Source of the DNA: Gordonia terrae
GTDB taxonomy: Bacteria; Actinomycetota; Actinomycetes; Mycobacteriales; Mycobacteriaceae
Length of the DNA stretch: 64,000 nt
NCBI RefSeq assembly: GCF_001698225.1
Contig: NZ_CP016594.1
Coordinates: 620,001-684,000 of the forward strand
Direction: 5' to 3'
In this document: positions 9,019 to 19,326 of the stretch, one piece after another
Numbering within the stretch: the stretch's first letter is position 1
Layout: every line of letters starts with the position of its first letter
The notes under the pieces: generated by a model
What the model was told of the DNA's origin: nothing
The model's database searches: none
The model's input: the letters and a program-made list of their open reading frames with translations, nothing else
Made by a program: the position numbers and the translations under genes

Positions 9019-9795
9019 GTGAGCGCACGCAAGACCGCTGCCTCGGGCCCGGCCCCGGCACGTAAGCAGGAGACCCATCTCGGATTGGTCCGGCGCGCGC
9101 GACGGATGAACCGCACCCTGAAGGTCGCCTTCCCGCACGTGTACTGCGAGCTGGACTTCACCGATCCGCTGGAGCTCTCGGTGGCGACGATCCTGTCTGC
9201 ACAGTGCACCGATGTCCGCGTGAACCAGACCACCCCGGCGCTGTTCGCGAAGTACCGGACGGCTGCGGACTATGCCGGTGCCGACCGCACCGAGCTCGAG
9301 GAGATGATCCGACCGACCGGGTTCTACCGGAACAAGGCGAACTCGATCATGGGACTCGGCCAGGCCCTCGTCGAGCGGTTCGATGGGGAGGTGCCGAACA
9401 ACCTGAAGGACCTGGTGTCGTTGCCCGGATTCGGGAGGAAGACCGCGAACGTGGTGCTGGGCAATGCCTTCGGCGTTCCCGGGATCACCGTCGACACCCA
9501 CTTCGGCCGCCTGGTCCGACGCTGGCAGTGGACCGAGGAGACCGATCCGGTGAAGGTCGAGCACGCCATCGGCGAGCTGATCGAACGGCGCGAGTGGACC
9601 GACCTGTCACACCGGATCATCTTCCACGGCCGCCGGGTGTGTCATGCGCGCAAGCCGGCCTGCGGCGTGTGCATCCTCGCCAAGGACTGCCCGTCGGTGG
9701 GGACCGGTCCGATGGACAAGGCCGACGCCGCCGCTCTGGTGAAGGGGCCGGAGACCGAGCATCTCCTCGCGCTGGCCGGGATCGCCGCCCCGTGA
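9019..9795 (+). CDS. nth: Endonuclease III (DNA glycosylase/AP lyase)
   Basis: 258 residues. The helix-hairpin-helix [17 protein letters not shown] carries the catalytic Lys, and the catalytic Asp is in [11 protein letters not shown] [4Fe-4S] cluster motif C-x6-C-x2-C-x5-C is intact at the C-terminus ([11 protein letters not shown] then ILAKDC). It removes oxidised pyrimidines in base excision repair. The start is GTG at 9019: a TAACCT hexamer at 9006-9011 ends seven bases upstream, so the transcript is probably leaderless, and upstream in-frame sequence is not protein-like. The stop overlaps the next start (GTGA). Confidence 0.95.
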   Translation: MSARKTAASGPAPARKQETHLGLVRRARRMNRTLKVAFPHVYCELDFTDPLELSVATILSAQCTDVRVNQTTPALFAKYRTAADYAGADRTELEEMIRPTGFYRNKANSIMGLGQALVERFDGEVPNNLKDLVSLPGFGRKTANVVLGNAFGVPGITVDTHFGRLVRRWQWTEETDPVKVEHAIGELIERREWTDLSHRIIFHGRRVCHARKPACGVCILAKDCPSVGTGPMDKADAAALVKGPETEHLLALAGIAAP

Positions 9796-10523
9796 ACGAC
9801 ACCACGGACACAGACCAGAGCGCAGGGACCGAAGCGGGTCCGTCGTCGCGGGATTCACGTTTTCCCCCTGTCGCGCGGTGGACCGTCGTCTTCGTGATCG
9901 TGATGATCGCCCTGATCGTCGCGATCTGGCCGCGCGGGGACGATCCGGCGCCGATGACCGGCACGCCGTCGTCGGCGAGTGGAACCCGCCCGATCGACGC
10001 CCCGGTCGACGAGGCGCGGGTGGCGGAGGCGCGCCAGGCCGCCGCACTGCCTGAGTGCCCGGTCACGGGTCTGCCGGAGTCACCCGATTCCGTCCTCGAG
10101 GGCGTCGTCGAGCCCTGTCTGGGCACCGGCGCGCCGTACGACCTCGGTGCGGCGACTGCGGGCCGCCCGCTGGTGATCAACGTGTGGGCGCAGTGGTGCG
10201 GTCCGTGCAAGACCGAGTTGCCCTACTTCGAAGAGTTCGCCGCGCGCGCCGGGGACCGGGTCACCGTGCTGGCCCTGCACGCCAAGGAGGGCGGTAGCAA
10301 TCCGTTCTTCCCGCTGACGCTGCTCGCCGAGATCGGAGTCCGTTTGCCGTCCGTGCTCGACCTCGACGGGAAGGTCGCCGCGGCCATCGGCGCGCCGCGG
10401 GTGTTCCCGTCGACCGTCTTCCTCAGGCCCGACGGCACGGTGGCCGAGGTCTATCCCGGTGTCTTCGACAGCCCGGAGGAGATCGCCGACTCGGTGGCCG
10501 AGCACCTGGGCGTGCGGATATGA
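9792..10523 (+). CDS. Membrane-anchored TlpA/ResA-like thioredoxin (Rv3673c-like)
   Basis: 243 residues. One N-terminal transmembrane helix ([17 protein letters not shown]) is followed by an extracytoplasmic thioredoxin-like domain. The redox motif [15 protein letters not shown] has both cysteines; the cis-Pro region is [15 protein letters not shown]. It is expected to act outside the membrane as a disulfide reductase, for example in cytochrome c maturation or redox repair. The GTG overlaps the nth stop by four bases, and the next gene overlaps its own stop: nth, this gene, NUDIX and marP form one operon. Confidence 0.88.
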   Translation: MNDTTDTDQSAGTEAGPSSRDSRFPPVARWTVVFVIVMIALIVAIWPRGDDPAPMTGTPSSASGTRPIDAPVDEARVAEARQAAALPECPVTGLPESPDSVLEGVVEPCLGTGAPYDLGAATAGRPLVINVWAQWCGPCKTELPYFEEFAARAGDRVTVLALHAKEGGSNPFFPLTLLAEIGVRLPSVLDLDGKVAAAIGAPRVFPSTVFLRPDGTVAEVYPGVFDSPEEIADSVAEHLGVRI

Positions 10524-11356
10524 GTGGGCGGCCGCGCGCGGACGCGGGTCCGCTGGTCCCGCGTGCGGAGATCCCACCCTGGCTACGAGCTCTCACCGAG
10601 GACGTCACCGCTGTCACCAGGAGTGTCGACAATCGTGGCGGCGACCGGTCGCGCTGGGCGTCGATGCTGCCGACGAAGTCGCGGTCGGCGGCGGTCCTGA
10701 TCCTGTTCTCCGGGTCGTGGGAGTCGGCCGACGACCATCCCGGCGGTGTGCCCGCCGACGCCGAGGTCCTGCTGACCGAGCGTGCGCCGACGCTGCGCCA
10801 ACACAGTGGGCAGGTCGCGTTCCCCGGCGGTGCGGCCGATCCGGGCGACGACTTCCCGGTGGGCACCGCGTTGCGTGAGGCCGCCGAGGAGACCGGCCTC
10901 GATGCCTCCGGGGTCAGCATCCTCGCGACCCTCCCCAGCTTTCCGGTCGGGGTCTCGGGGTTCGACGTCGTCCCGGTGATCGGCTATTGGCACCGTCCGA
11001 GCGAAGTGCGCGTCGTCGACGAGGGCGAGACCGCGCGGGTGGACCGCATCAACCTGCGCGAGTTGCTCGACCCGGACAACCGATTCCAGGTCCGTCGCAA
11101 GGCGGTCGGCATCGTCTACAAGGGTCCGGCCTTCTTCGTCGACCGGCTGCTCGTGTGGGGCTTCACCGGTGGGCTCGTCGCCGCCATCAGCGAGGTGTCC
11201 GGCTGGGACCGCCCCTGGGACAAGAACGACGTGCGTTCGCTGGAGAAGATGATCGAACTCGCCGGCAGCCGTCAGGAATCCGGTTTCGCCGAACTCCACC
11301 CGGACGACCGCGACGTCGTCGATGCCCGCAACGCCGAGTCGGGTGGTCCCCGGTGA
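10520..11356 (+). CDS. NUDIX hydrolase, CoA-pyrophosphatase type (Rv3672c-like)
   Basis: 278 residues. The NUDIX box begins at GGAADPGDDFPVGTALREAA and contains REAAEETGL. Upstream, LRQHSGQVAFPGGAADPGD fits the CoA-specific signature of NudL-type CoA pyrophosphatases. These cleave CoA to 4'-phosphopantetheine and 3',5'-ADP. The assignment of substrate is by family pattern. It overlaps both neighbouring genes by four bases. Confidence 0.87.
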   Translation: MSGRPRADAGPLVPRAEIPPWLRALTEDVTAVTRSVDNRGGDRSRWASMLPTKSRSAAVLILFSGSWESADDHPGGVPADAEVLLTERAPTLRQHSGQVAFPGGAADPGDDFPVGTALREAAEETGLDASGVSILATLPSFPVGVSGFDVVPVIGYWHRPSEVRVVDEGETARVDRINLRELLDPDNRFQVRRKAVGIVYKGPAFFVDRLLVWGFTGGLVAAISEVSGWDRPWDKNDVRSLEKMIELAGSRQESGFAELHPDDRDVVDARNAESGGPR

Positions 11357-12546
11357 CCGGCTCGACCTGGGTCGACATCATCGTGATCGGCATCGCGCTG
11401 CTCGCCGCGGCCAGCGGGTACCGATCGGGTGCGGTCGCATCCGCCCTGGCGTTCATCGGTGTCGCGCTCGGCGCCGTGGCCGGTCTGCTGCTCGCGCCGC
11501 GCCTGATCGAACGGTTCGACGACCTGCAGGTGCGGGTGCTCGCCGGAATCCTGGTGCTCGTCGTACTCGTCGTCGTCGGCGAGGTCGCGGGCATGGTTCT
11601 GGGCCGCGCGGCTCGCGGTGGTATCCGGTCGCCCGGGCTGCGGGCCGTCGACAGTGGTGTCGGCTCGCTCCTGCAGGTGGTCGCCGTGCTGCTGGCCGCA
11701 GGCCTGCTGGCCATCCCGTTGCGGGAGTCGGCGGACCCGGCGATCGCCGGGGCGGTGCGTGACTCCAAGGTGCTGACCGGCGTCGACGCGGTGTCGCCGC
11801 AGTGGGTCGACGACCTGCCCGACGACTTCAAGGCGCTTCTGGACAGTTCGGGGCTCCCGAAGCTCCCGTTCGTCAGCACCCCGTCGACGAATGTCGACCC
11901 GCCGGACCAGGCGCTGGCCGAACTGCCGGTGGTGACGCAGGCGCGTCCCAGCGTCGTGAAGATCGAGGGCGTCGCGCCGAGCTGCCGGCAGGCGCTCGAG
12001 GGGAGCGGGTTCGTCGTGTCGCCCGAGCGGGTCATGACCAACGCGCACGTGGTCGCGGGTACCGAGCGGCTCGAGGTGCAGACCTCGACCGGGGCGCAGC
12101 TCCCGGCGCGCGTGGTGCTCTTCGACAGCGAGAACGACATCGCGGTGCTCGACGTCCCGGGTCTGCGTGCGCCTGCCCTGCGGTTCGCCTCACGGCCCGC
12201 GTCGACCGGGGACGACGCGATCGCGCTCGGTTTCCCCGAGGCCGGACCCTTCTACGTGAGTCCGCTGCGGGTTCGCGCGGTGTTCGCCCACACCGGCGAC
12301 GACATCTACCGCACCGGGCAGGTGACCCGTGAGGTCTATGCCGTGCGTGGTCTGATCCGGCAGGGCAATTCGGGTGGACCGCTGCTCAACTCGGACGGCG
12401 AGGTGCTCGGCGTGGTGTTCGGGGCGGCCGAGAACGCGGCCGACGAGACCGGTTTCGTGCTCACCGCCCGTCAGGTTCGCTCCGACTTCGACGAATCCGA
12501 GCGGCGAAGCGAGCGGGTGAGTACACAGCGCTGCGTCCTCGCCTGA
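11353..12546 (+). CDS. marP: MarP-like membrane serine protease
   Basis: 397 residues. Four hydrophobic segments lie in the first 130 residues (CvpA-like), followed by a periplasmic chymotrypsin-like protease. The triad is visible: His in MTNAHVVAG, Asp in SENDIAVLD, Ser in RQGNSGGPLLN. In M. tuberculosis MarP (Rv3671c) is needed for acid and oxidative resistance and cleaves the peptidoglycan hydrolase RipA. Cysteines flanking the domain (SCRQ and the last residues) could form a disulfide. The last 29 codons overlap the convergent hydrolase gene; the tail SERRSERV looks derived from the dispersed repeat core. Confidence 0.92.
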   Translation: MTGSTWVDIIVIGIALLAAASGYRSGAVASALAFIGVALGAVAGLLLAPRLIERFDDLQVRVLAGILVLVVLVVVGEVAGMVLGRAARGGIRSPGLRAVDSGVGSLLQVVAVLLAAGLLAIPLRESADPAIAGAVRDSKVLTGVDAVSPQWVDDLPDDFKALLDSSGLPKLPFVSTPSTNVDPPDQALAELPVVTQARPSVVKIEGVAPSCRQALEGSGFVVSPERVMTNAHVVAGTERLEVQTSTGAQLPARVVLFDSENDIAVLDVPGLRAPALRFASRPASTGDDAIALGFPEAGPFYVSPLRVRAVFAHTGDDIYRTGQVTREVYAVRGLIRQGNSGGPLLNSDGEVLGVVFGAAENAADETGFVLTARQVRSDFDESERRSERVSTQRCVLA

Positions 12547-13525
12547 CCTTCCGCGCCGATCGGCGCGTGCCGTCCGCGGTGGGTTCGGGCTCGTGGCGCA
12601 GGAACTCGATGATGTGCCCGGTCACCGCGGCCGGCTGTTCCTGGTGGACGAAGTGACCGCTGCCCTCGACCTGCCGGTACAGCTGGTGTGCAGCCCACCG
12701 GTGGCTGTCGGCCATCGCGTCGTCGAGGATGTAGGGGTCGTCGCGGCCGCGGAGGGCGAGCACCGGCAGGTGCAGTCGTTGATCCATGAGTTCCATGAAG
12801 CGGGCGCCGTCGGGCCGGAATTGCGAACGGAACGCCCAGCGCCGGTACTCCAGGCTGCAGTGCGCGACGTTGGGGATCAGCATGGCCGAACGATTGAGCT
12901 CGACGGTGTGCCCGTAGTCGGGCTCGGCCCGCCAGGGAGCCGACGACCGTTCCGCGAAGTAGTCGGCGACGAAGGCGGCGTCGTCGCGGGTGACCTGACG
13001 TTCGCCGAGACGCGGGATCTGATTGCGCAGGAACAGCGGCAGGAACCGGGACCGCTGGGCCTTGTCGCGCAGTACTCGTCGGCGCAGGGCGCGCGGATGG
13101 GGGGACGCGATGACGACGATCCGGTCGACGACCCGTGGGTGGAGGGTCGCGGTCGCCCAACAGACCAGTCCGCCGTCGGAATGCCCGATGAGGGTGGCGC
13201 GCGAGTGCCCGAGTGCGCGGACGAGGCCGTTGGTGTCGCCGGCCAGGGTCCAGCCGTCGTAGCCGCGCGGCGGCTTGTCGGTGTCGCCGTAGCCGCGCAG
13301 GTCGACGGCGACGGCGCGGAATCCGGCGTCGGTGAGTGCGGTCAGTTGATGCCGCCAACTCCACCAGAACTCGCCGAAGCCGTGCAGTAACAACACCAGT
13401 GGACGGTCGCCTGCCGGGACGCCCGCGGGCTGGACGGCGTGGAACCGGACTCCGTTGGCGCGGACGTCGAAGTGCTCCCAGTCGCCCGGGAGACGAACGC
13501 TCGAGGGGTCGGGCTCCTCGCTCAC
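12461..13525 (-). CDS. Alpha/beta hydrolase at the ephE locus
   Basis: 354 residues. The oxyanion region is LLHGFGEFWWSW and the catalytic His is in GSGHFVHQ. The position matches EphE (Rv3670). However, the nucleophile elbow reads IGHSDGG, so a Ser sits at the central G-x-Nu-x-G position where classical epoxide hydrolases have Asp (GHDWG). This argues for esterase, lactonase or similar chemistry rather than epoxide hydrolysis. The start is GTG at 13525, four bases after the upstream gene. Its basic C-terminal tail overlaps marP by 86 bp, stop inside stop. Confidence 0.82.
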   Translation of the reverse strand: MSEEPDPSSVRLPGDWEHFDVRANGVRFHAVQPAGVPAGDRPLVLLLHGFGEFWWSWRHQLTALTDAGFRAVAVDLRGYGDTDKPPRGYDGWTLAGDTNGLVRALGHSRATLIGHSDGGLVCWATATLHPRVVDRIVVIASPHPRALRRRVLRDKAQRSRFLPLFLRNQIPRLGERQVTRDDAAFVADYFAERSSAPWRAEPDYGHTVELNRSAMLIPNVAHCSLEYRRWAFRSQFRPDGARFMELMDQRLHLPVLALRGRDDPYILDDAMADSHRWAAHQLYRQVEGSGHFVHQEQPAAVTGHIIEFLRHEPEPTADGTRRSARKVRRGRSAVYSPARFAARIRRSRSEPDGR

Positions 13526-13528
13526 GGA

Positions 13529-14035
13529 TCAGCCTTCGCGGGCGGGCGGGATTCTCGGGTGGGTGGTCTCGTGTGTCGCATGACGGTTCGGCAGGACGGT
13601 CGGCAGTTCGTTGACCGACTCGATCGTCTTCTTGGGGCCGCGCACGCGTTTGAAGAACAGATACCCGACGAACGCGGCGACCACGGTCACCAGGACCAGG
13701 ATGAGGAACACGATCAGGAAGGCCAGCCAGCGCCAGACCCATTCGTCGAGCAACTCGGCCAGGAAGAAAAAGAAGAAGAAGCTGGAGTACAACGCCATCA
13801 CGCCGGCGACGATCAGCAGCCCGGTGCCGGTGCCGGCTTTCTTCGCCTCGGTGACGAGCTCTGCCTTGGCGAGCGCGACCTCGGATCGGAACAGGGTGGA
13901 GACACTGGTGGTCGCGTCCTTGACCAGGCTTCCGATGGTCGGCTCGCCGTTGTGGCCGGCGTTCGCGTCGGAGAGCGGGATCGACGGGACGGAGTCCCGG
14001 CCAGCGTCGGGCAGGCCGTGCTCGTTGGGGCTCAC
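13529..14035 (-). CDS. Phage holin-like / actinobacterial membrane protein (Rv3669-like)
   Basis: 168 residues. An N-terminal cytosolic part containing IGSLVKDATTSVSTLFRSEVALAKAEL is followed by two long hydrophobic segments (the first rich in Phe, the second ending at LFFKRVRG). This is the Phage_holin_3_6 pattern common in actinobacteria, where the protein is chromosomal and of unknown function. I chose the GTG at 14035 because AGGAGG lies five bases upstream. It forms an operon with the downstream hydrolase. Confidence 0.8.
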   Translation of the reverse strand: MSPNEHGLPDAGRDSVPSIPLSDANAGHNGEPTIGSLVKDATTSVSTLFRSEVALAKAELVTEAKKAGTGTGLLIVAGVMALYSSFFFFFFLAELLDEWVWRWLAFLIVFLILVLVTVVAAFVGYLFFKRVRGPKKTIESVNELPTVLPNRHATHETTHPRIPPAREG

Positions 14036-14213
14036 AGAATCCTCCGTTGTTCGGCAGATGCGCCTTATGTTGCCATGCGAGTGCCGCTGAGGTGGCGCCC
14101 CACCCTCGGGTGCGTCGGTGAGTTCCCCGGACGTGCGATGCGCCACCGGCGGGAGTCCGCCGGCGGCGCATCGACACAGTAGTGCTCGCGGGGGAGCGGT
14201 CGTCCGGGCCCGA

Positions 14214-16154
<1,941 letters not shown>

Positions 16155-16229
16155 CGGTGACAAGGGCCTTTCGCTGTCGACGGCGGTCACTCAACAGTAA
16201 GGTGACCCGACGTCAGTACGGGGAAACAG

Positions 16230-16245
16230 TGTGAGCGTAGTCACG
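16230..16245. promoter_or_regulatory. CRP/GlxR-type box upstream of acs
   Basis: TGTGAGCGTAGTCACG fits TGTGA-N6-TCACA with one mismatch in the last base. It lies in the 401-bp gap between acs and the Fic-like gene. Apart from this box and the flanking promoters I see no gene or other structure in that gap. Confidence 0.55.
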
Positions 16246-16555
16246 TAGGAGTCGAGCCAGGAACCGCCCCGTATGCGAACGCGACCGATACGCGATGAAC
16301 GGCAGGTGAGCGACGACGAACGGTCGTACGCCCATCCGGGTGCGGTACGACGACCCACGCCGACGTTTCAATCAGAGTTCTGACATATCCCGCAAACAAT
16401 TGACTACACGGATTTCCTGAAACGACGACTAACAATGGATCGTCGGAGTTTCCAATTCGCCGAAAGGTGTAACTCTCGATGCGGGGGGTGGCCATCCGAT
16501 CGTCCAACCCGGGGCGTCCTGGCCGGGGTGTCGACGACGCAACTATCGTCGGTTC

Positions 16556-17311
16556 GTGACCACCGACCCGCTGCTGCCCCTGCTGGAACTCCCCGGCGTC
16601 GCCGACGCTGCCGACCGCGCGCGCGATGCCCTGTCTGCGGTCCACCGGCACCCCGCCAACCTGCGAGGATGGGACAAGACGGCCACCGAGGCCTCGTGGC
16701 GCGCGGGTCGGTCCTCGGCCGCGATCGACGGCGGAAGCGTCGAACTCCGGCGCGACGGCGACTTCGACGATCCGATCCTGGCGGGCGCGATGCGGGTGTC
16801 GCAGGCGCTCGACGGCGACTCCCTCGTCACGCTGACCGCCGTGATCCGGCGGGCGCCTGCGCAGGCTCTGGCGCGGCTGCACACCCTGGCCGCGGCGGAC
16901 CTCGTCGGGGACCCCGAGGAGCTGGGACGGCCACGGAGTGGGACGGATGCGGGTGAACGTCTCAACCTGTTGGGGCAGTTGACAACCGGTGCTACGTCGG
17001 TCCCGGCGCCGGTGCTCGTCGCGGTGGTCCACGGCGAGCTGCTCGCCGTGGATGCCTTCCCGACCGCCAATGGCGTCGTCGCCCGAGCCGCGTCCCGCCT
17101 CGTCAGTGCTGCGACCGGTCTGGACCCGCACTGTCTCGGCGTGCCGGAGGTGACCTGGTTCAAACGGGTCGGCGAGTACCGCACCTTGGCGGCGAACTTC
17201 GGGGCGGGTACCGAATCGGGCCTGCGGGATTGGATCGTCTTCTGCTGCGAGGCCCTGGAAGCCGGTGCGGCGGAGGCGAAATCGATCGCCGACGCGGCGC
17301 GGGCGGGCTAG
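16556..17311 (+). CDS. Degenerate Fic-fold protein (Rv3662c-like)
   Basis: 251 residues. The early helix TEASWRAGRSSAAIDGGSVE resembles the Fic N-terminal SS-x-IEG region. The later stretch DAFPTANGVVARAASRLV aligns with the Fic catalytic motif HPFxDGNGRxxR, but the catalytic His is Asp and the D/E-G-N-G-R core reads T-A-N-G-V. So the AMPylation active site is lost while the scaffold is kept. The location beside the Ms1-like RNA equals that of Rv3662c. The start is GTG; TATCGT at 16544-16549 ends six bases upstream, so it is probably leaderless. Confidence 0.7.
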   Translation: MTTDPLLPLLELPGVADAADRARDALSAVHRHPANLRGWDKTATEASWRAGRSSAAIDGGSVELRRDGDFDDPILAGAMRVSQALDGDSLVTLTAVIRRAPAQALARLHTLAAADLVGDPEELGRPRSGTDAGERLNLLGQLTTGATSVPAPVLVAVVHGELLAVDAFPTANGVVARAASRLVSAATGLDPHCLGVPEVTWFKRVGEYRTLAANFGAGTESGLRDWIVFCCEALEAGAAEAKSIADAARAG

Positions 17312-17404
17312 CGTCCCGGGGTCGGCGCCGGCCCCGGACAGCACTGCGGGCGGCCGCCGGCGTCGTAAACGACGCGGTTGCCGCCCGCGTAGCACGGACC
17401 CAAG

Positions 17405-17712
17405 TTACCAAGCGTGCTTGGTGGGCTGTGGTTACCGCCTCGGCGATTGACCACGAGTCGGGATTGCGGACCGTCCACGTGCTGCCAGCTGTGGGCCATT
17501 CCTCCCGGGCCTGGCGCCTCATGAGAGGAAGGCGGTGGCGCATCGAGTGGTGGCGGTCGGTCGTCCTGACTGTGATGTCGCAGGCGCACAACACTTTTGC
17601 CATATGCGGCGTGCTCCGCGTGGGTGCTTGCCGCCCGTGCTGGGAAGTGCTCGGCGTGGGGGTCCGTTCCTTCTCTTCCGGATCGAACTTGGCCTTCCGA
17701 GTTTCCGTAACC
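17405..17712 (-). ncRNA. Ms1/MTS2823-like RNA polymerase-binding RNA
   Basis: No coding frame is convincing here. On the minus strand a promoter (see next entry) fires into about 300 nt whose 5' end GTGGTTAC (17714-17707) pairs perfectly with GTAACCAC (17435-17428), closing a long rod-like structure. A further ACCAAG-CACG-CTTGGT hairpin follows at about 17407-17422. Size, structure and position next to the Rv3662c homologue match MTS2823 of M. tuberculosis and Ms1 of M. smegmatis, which binds core RNA polymerase in stationary phase. Ends are estimated. Confidence 0.72.
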
Positions 17713-17715
17713 ACT

Positions 17716-17744
17716 GTTCTACACCGTGATGCCGATCACATCAA
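17716..17744 (-). promoter_or_regulatory. Promoter of the Ms1-like RNA with embedded CRP box
   Basis: Read on the minus strand: -35 TTGATG, a 17-base spacer, then -10 TAGAAC preceded by TG. The spacer holds TGTGATCGGCATCACG (17725-17740), a near-perfect CRP/GlxR box. A regulator bound there would overlap RNA polymerase, so repression by Crp is the simplest reading. Confidence 0.65.
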
Positions 17745-18008
17745 GCGTTCGGCGCCGGAATGTTGGACCAGTTGCCGAATTCGGTGAGATCGACTGGGGC
17801 GCAGGCGAACCGAACGCCCATCGAGGTGTCGGGGGCCCGAGGCGGCATGTGGCGAGCCCGCTGGGCGCACTGAGAAGACGTTGCAATGACGTTGCGAAGA
17901 TTCGCGCGTCCTAAAGGCGTTTCCTCGATAGCGGACAGGGGGCGCGTGTATTTCGCAGAACTTGTTACCGAGGAGTAGAACGGACATTCGCGAATGCGAT
18001 TGTTGTGC

Positions 18009-18038
18009 TTGCAAAGAATCCGAAACCGTGTGTATAGT
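18009..18038 (+). promoter_or_regulatory. Promoter of 6C RNA
   Basis: TTGCAA (18009-18014), an 18-base spacer and TATAGT (18033-18038), with an upstream A/T-richer stretch. This is one of the closest matches to a housekeeping promoter in the window. It points at the 6C hairpins that start about 25 bases downstream. Between the Ms1-like promoter and this one (about 17745-18008) I see no gene. Confidence 0.7.
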
Positions 18039-18043
18039 CATCG

Positions 18044-18150
18044 GTACCCGGTTCTCATACCGTCACGTTTCAGCCCGACCCCCCGGGGCTGAAACGTGAC
18101 GACCCCGGCCTCCTCCCCCCCTGGCCGGGGTTGTCCTCTTTCTGGGGTCT
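18044..18150 (+). ncRNA. 6C RNA
   Basis: Two adjacent stem-loops with C-rich loops, the defining trait of the actinobacterial 6C family. Hairpin 1: GTCACGTTTCAGCCC (18062-18076) pairs perfectly with 18086-18100 around GACCCCCCG. Hairpin 2: ACCCCGGCC (18102-18110) pairs with GGCCGGGGT (18123-18131) around a loop with C7; a T-rich tract follows and can act as terminator. The place upstream of the Rv3660c homologue, same strand, equals that of the M. tuberculosis 6C RNA (B11). These RNAs act in trans through the C-rich loops. Confidence 0.9.
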
Positions 18151-18264
18151 TTTCTACCGCGGAAATTCGGCGGTCGCGCCCGGTTGTCCACAGGCCCGGA
18201 CTCCATCCCCAGGCGGCGGTGTTCCGGCCGGTCGGCGTCCTCCGCCTGCCGCATGATCGTCCGC

Positions 18265-19326
18265 ATGCCCGACGAACTGCTGGTTCTCGTAGACCCTGAC
18301 CTCCGCGACGACGTCGCGCGCTGCGCCGCGGCAGCCGGTTACCTCGTGCACGTCGGGTCTGCCGACGACTGCCGACGCGAGTGGCTGACGGCCCGGGCCG
18401 TGGTCGCGGACCCGCCTGCGGTCGCGGTCCTGTCCCGCATACGCCCGCCCCGTCGCCCTGGACTCGTGCTGGTCAGTGCTGCCGAGCCGGGGGCACACAC
18501 CTGGCGGATGGCGATGGACCTGGGTGCCGAGGACGCGTCGACCCTGCCGGCCGAGGAGGGGCGCCTGGTCCGCGTGCTGACCGAGTGTCGGGTACCTCGA
18601 CGCCGCCCGGCCGGCGTCGTCGCGGTCATCGGTGCACACGGCGGCGCCGGAGCATCGACGCTGGCTGCCGCGGTGGCGCTGACGTCGGCCGACGCCGGCT
18701 CGCCCACGCTTCTCCTCGACCTCGACGACATGGGCGCAGGTGCCGACCTTCTGCTCGGCATCGAGCGTCGCCCAGGGCTGCGTTGGCAGGATCTCGCGCT
18801 CGACGGTGGGGTCGTCGGCGGTACGGCCCTCCACCAGGCGCTGCCGAGTGCGCATGACGGTCTCGCGGTGCTGACCTCCCAGCGACTGCCCGCCGCCGGG
18901 TTGAGCGTGGAGGCCGTCACCGCGGTCATCGATGCGGGACAGACGCACGGCGATCTCGTCGTGCTCGACCTGCCGCGCTCCGACAACCCCGTGGTGCGCG
19001 CGGCAATCGCATCCACCGACGTCGTGGTGGTGGTGACCACTCCCACCGTCGGCGGATGCGCCGCCGCTCGACGAATCGTCGACCGTGTCGTCGGCGACGA
19101 GGTGGCCGTCGAGCTCGTCGTGCGGGGACCCTCGCCCGGCGGGCTACGGCCACAGCAGGTCGCCGACGCGATCGGACTCCCACTGCTCGCCGCCTTTCGC
19201 CCGGACCCGCGTCTGGCCGTGCGGCTGGAAGGTGGCCCGTTGCGACTGCGACCTCGCAGCCCACTCGGGCGCGCGGCCGCGACGGTGCACTCGCGGGTCG
19301 CCGAGCGACGGCGGCTCGCATCATGA
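18265..19326 (+). CDS. CpaE/Ssd-like MinD-family protein of the Tad locus (Rv3660c-like)
   Basis: 353 residues. An N-terminal receiver-like part is followed by a MinD/ParA-type ATPase region. Its P-loop reads GAHGGAGASTLAAAVAL, lacking the signature Lys pair of MinD; this is typical of the actinobacterial CpaE-like subgroup. Proteins of this type localise Tad machinery; the M. tuberculosis homologue Ssd was reported to affect septation. I chose ATG 18265 by similarity of the first residues (DELLVLVDPDLRDDV); ATG 18253 is also possible. It overlaps tadA by four bases. Confidence 0.85.
   Translation: MPDELLVLVDPDLRDDVARCAAAAGYLVHVGSADDCRREWLTARAVVADPPAVAVLSRIRPPRRPGLVLVSAAEPGAHTWRMAMDLGAEDASTLPAEEGRLVRVLTECRVPRRRPAGVVAVIGAHGGAGASTLAAAVALTSADAGSPTLLLDLDDMGAGADLLLGIERRPGLRWQDLALDGGVVGGTALHQALPSAHDGLAVLTSQRLPAAGLSVEAVTAVIDAGQTHGDLVVLDLPRSDNPVVRAAIASTDVVVVVTTPTVGGCAAARRIVDRVVGDEVAVELVVRGPSPGGLRPQQVADAIGLPLLAAFRPDPRLAVRLEGGPLRLRPRSPLGRAAATVHSRVAERRRLAS

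Noticed and set aside
17160..17787. Possible small genes between the Fic-like gene and the 6C RNA
   Set aside because: Frames on both strands have no ribosome site and non-protein composition; the region is better explained by the Ms1-like RNA.
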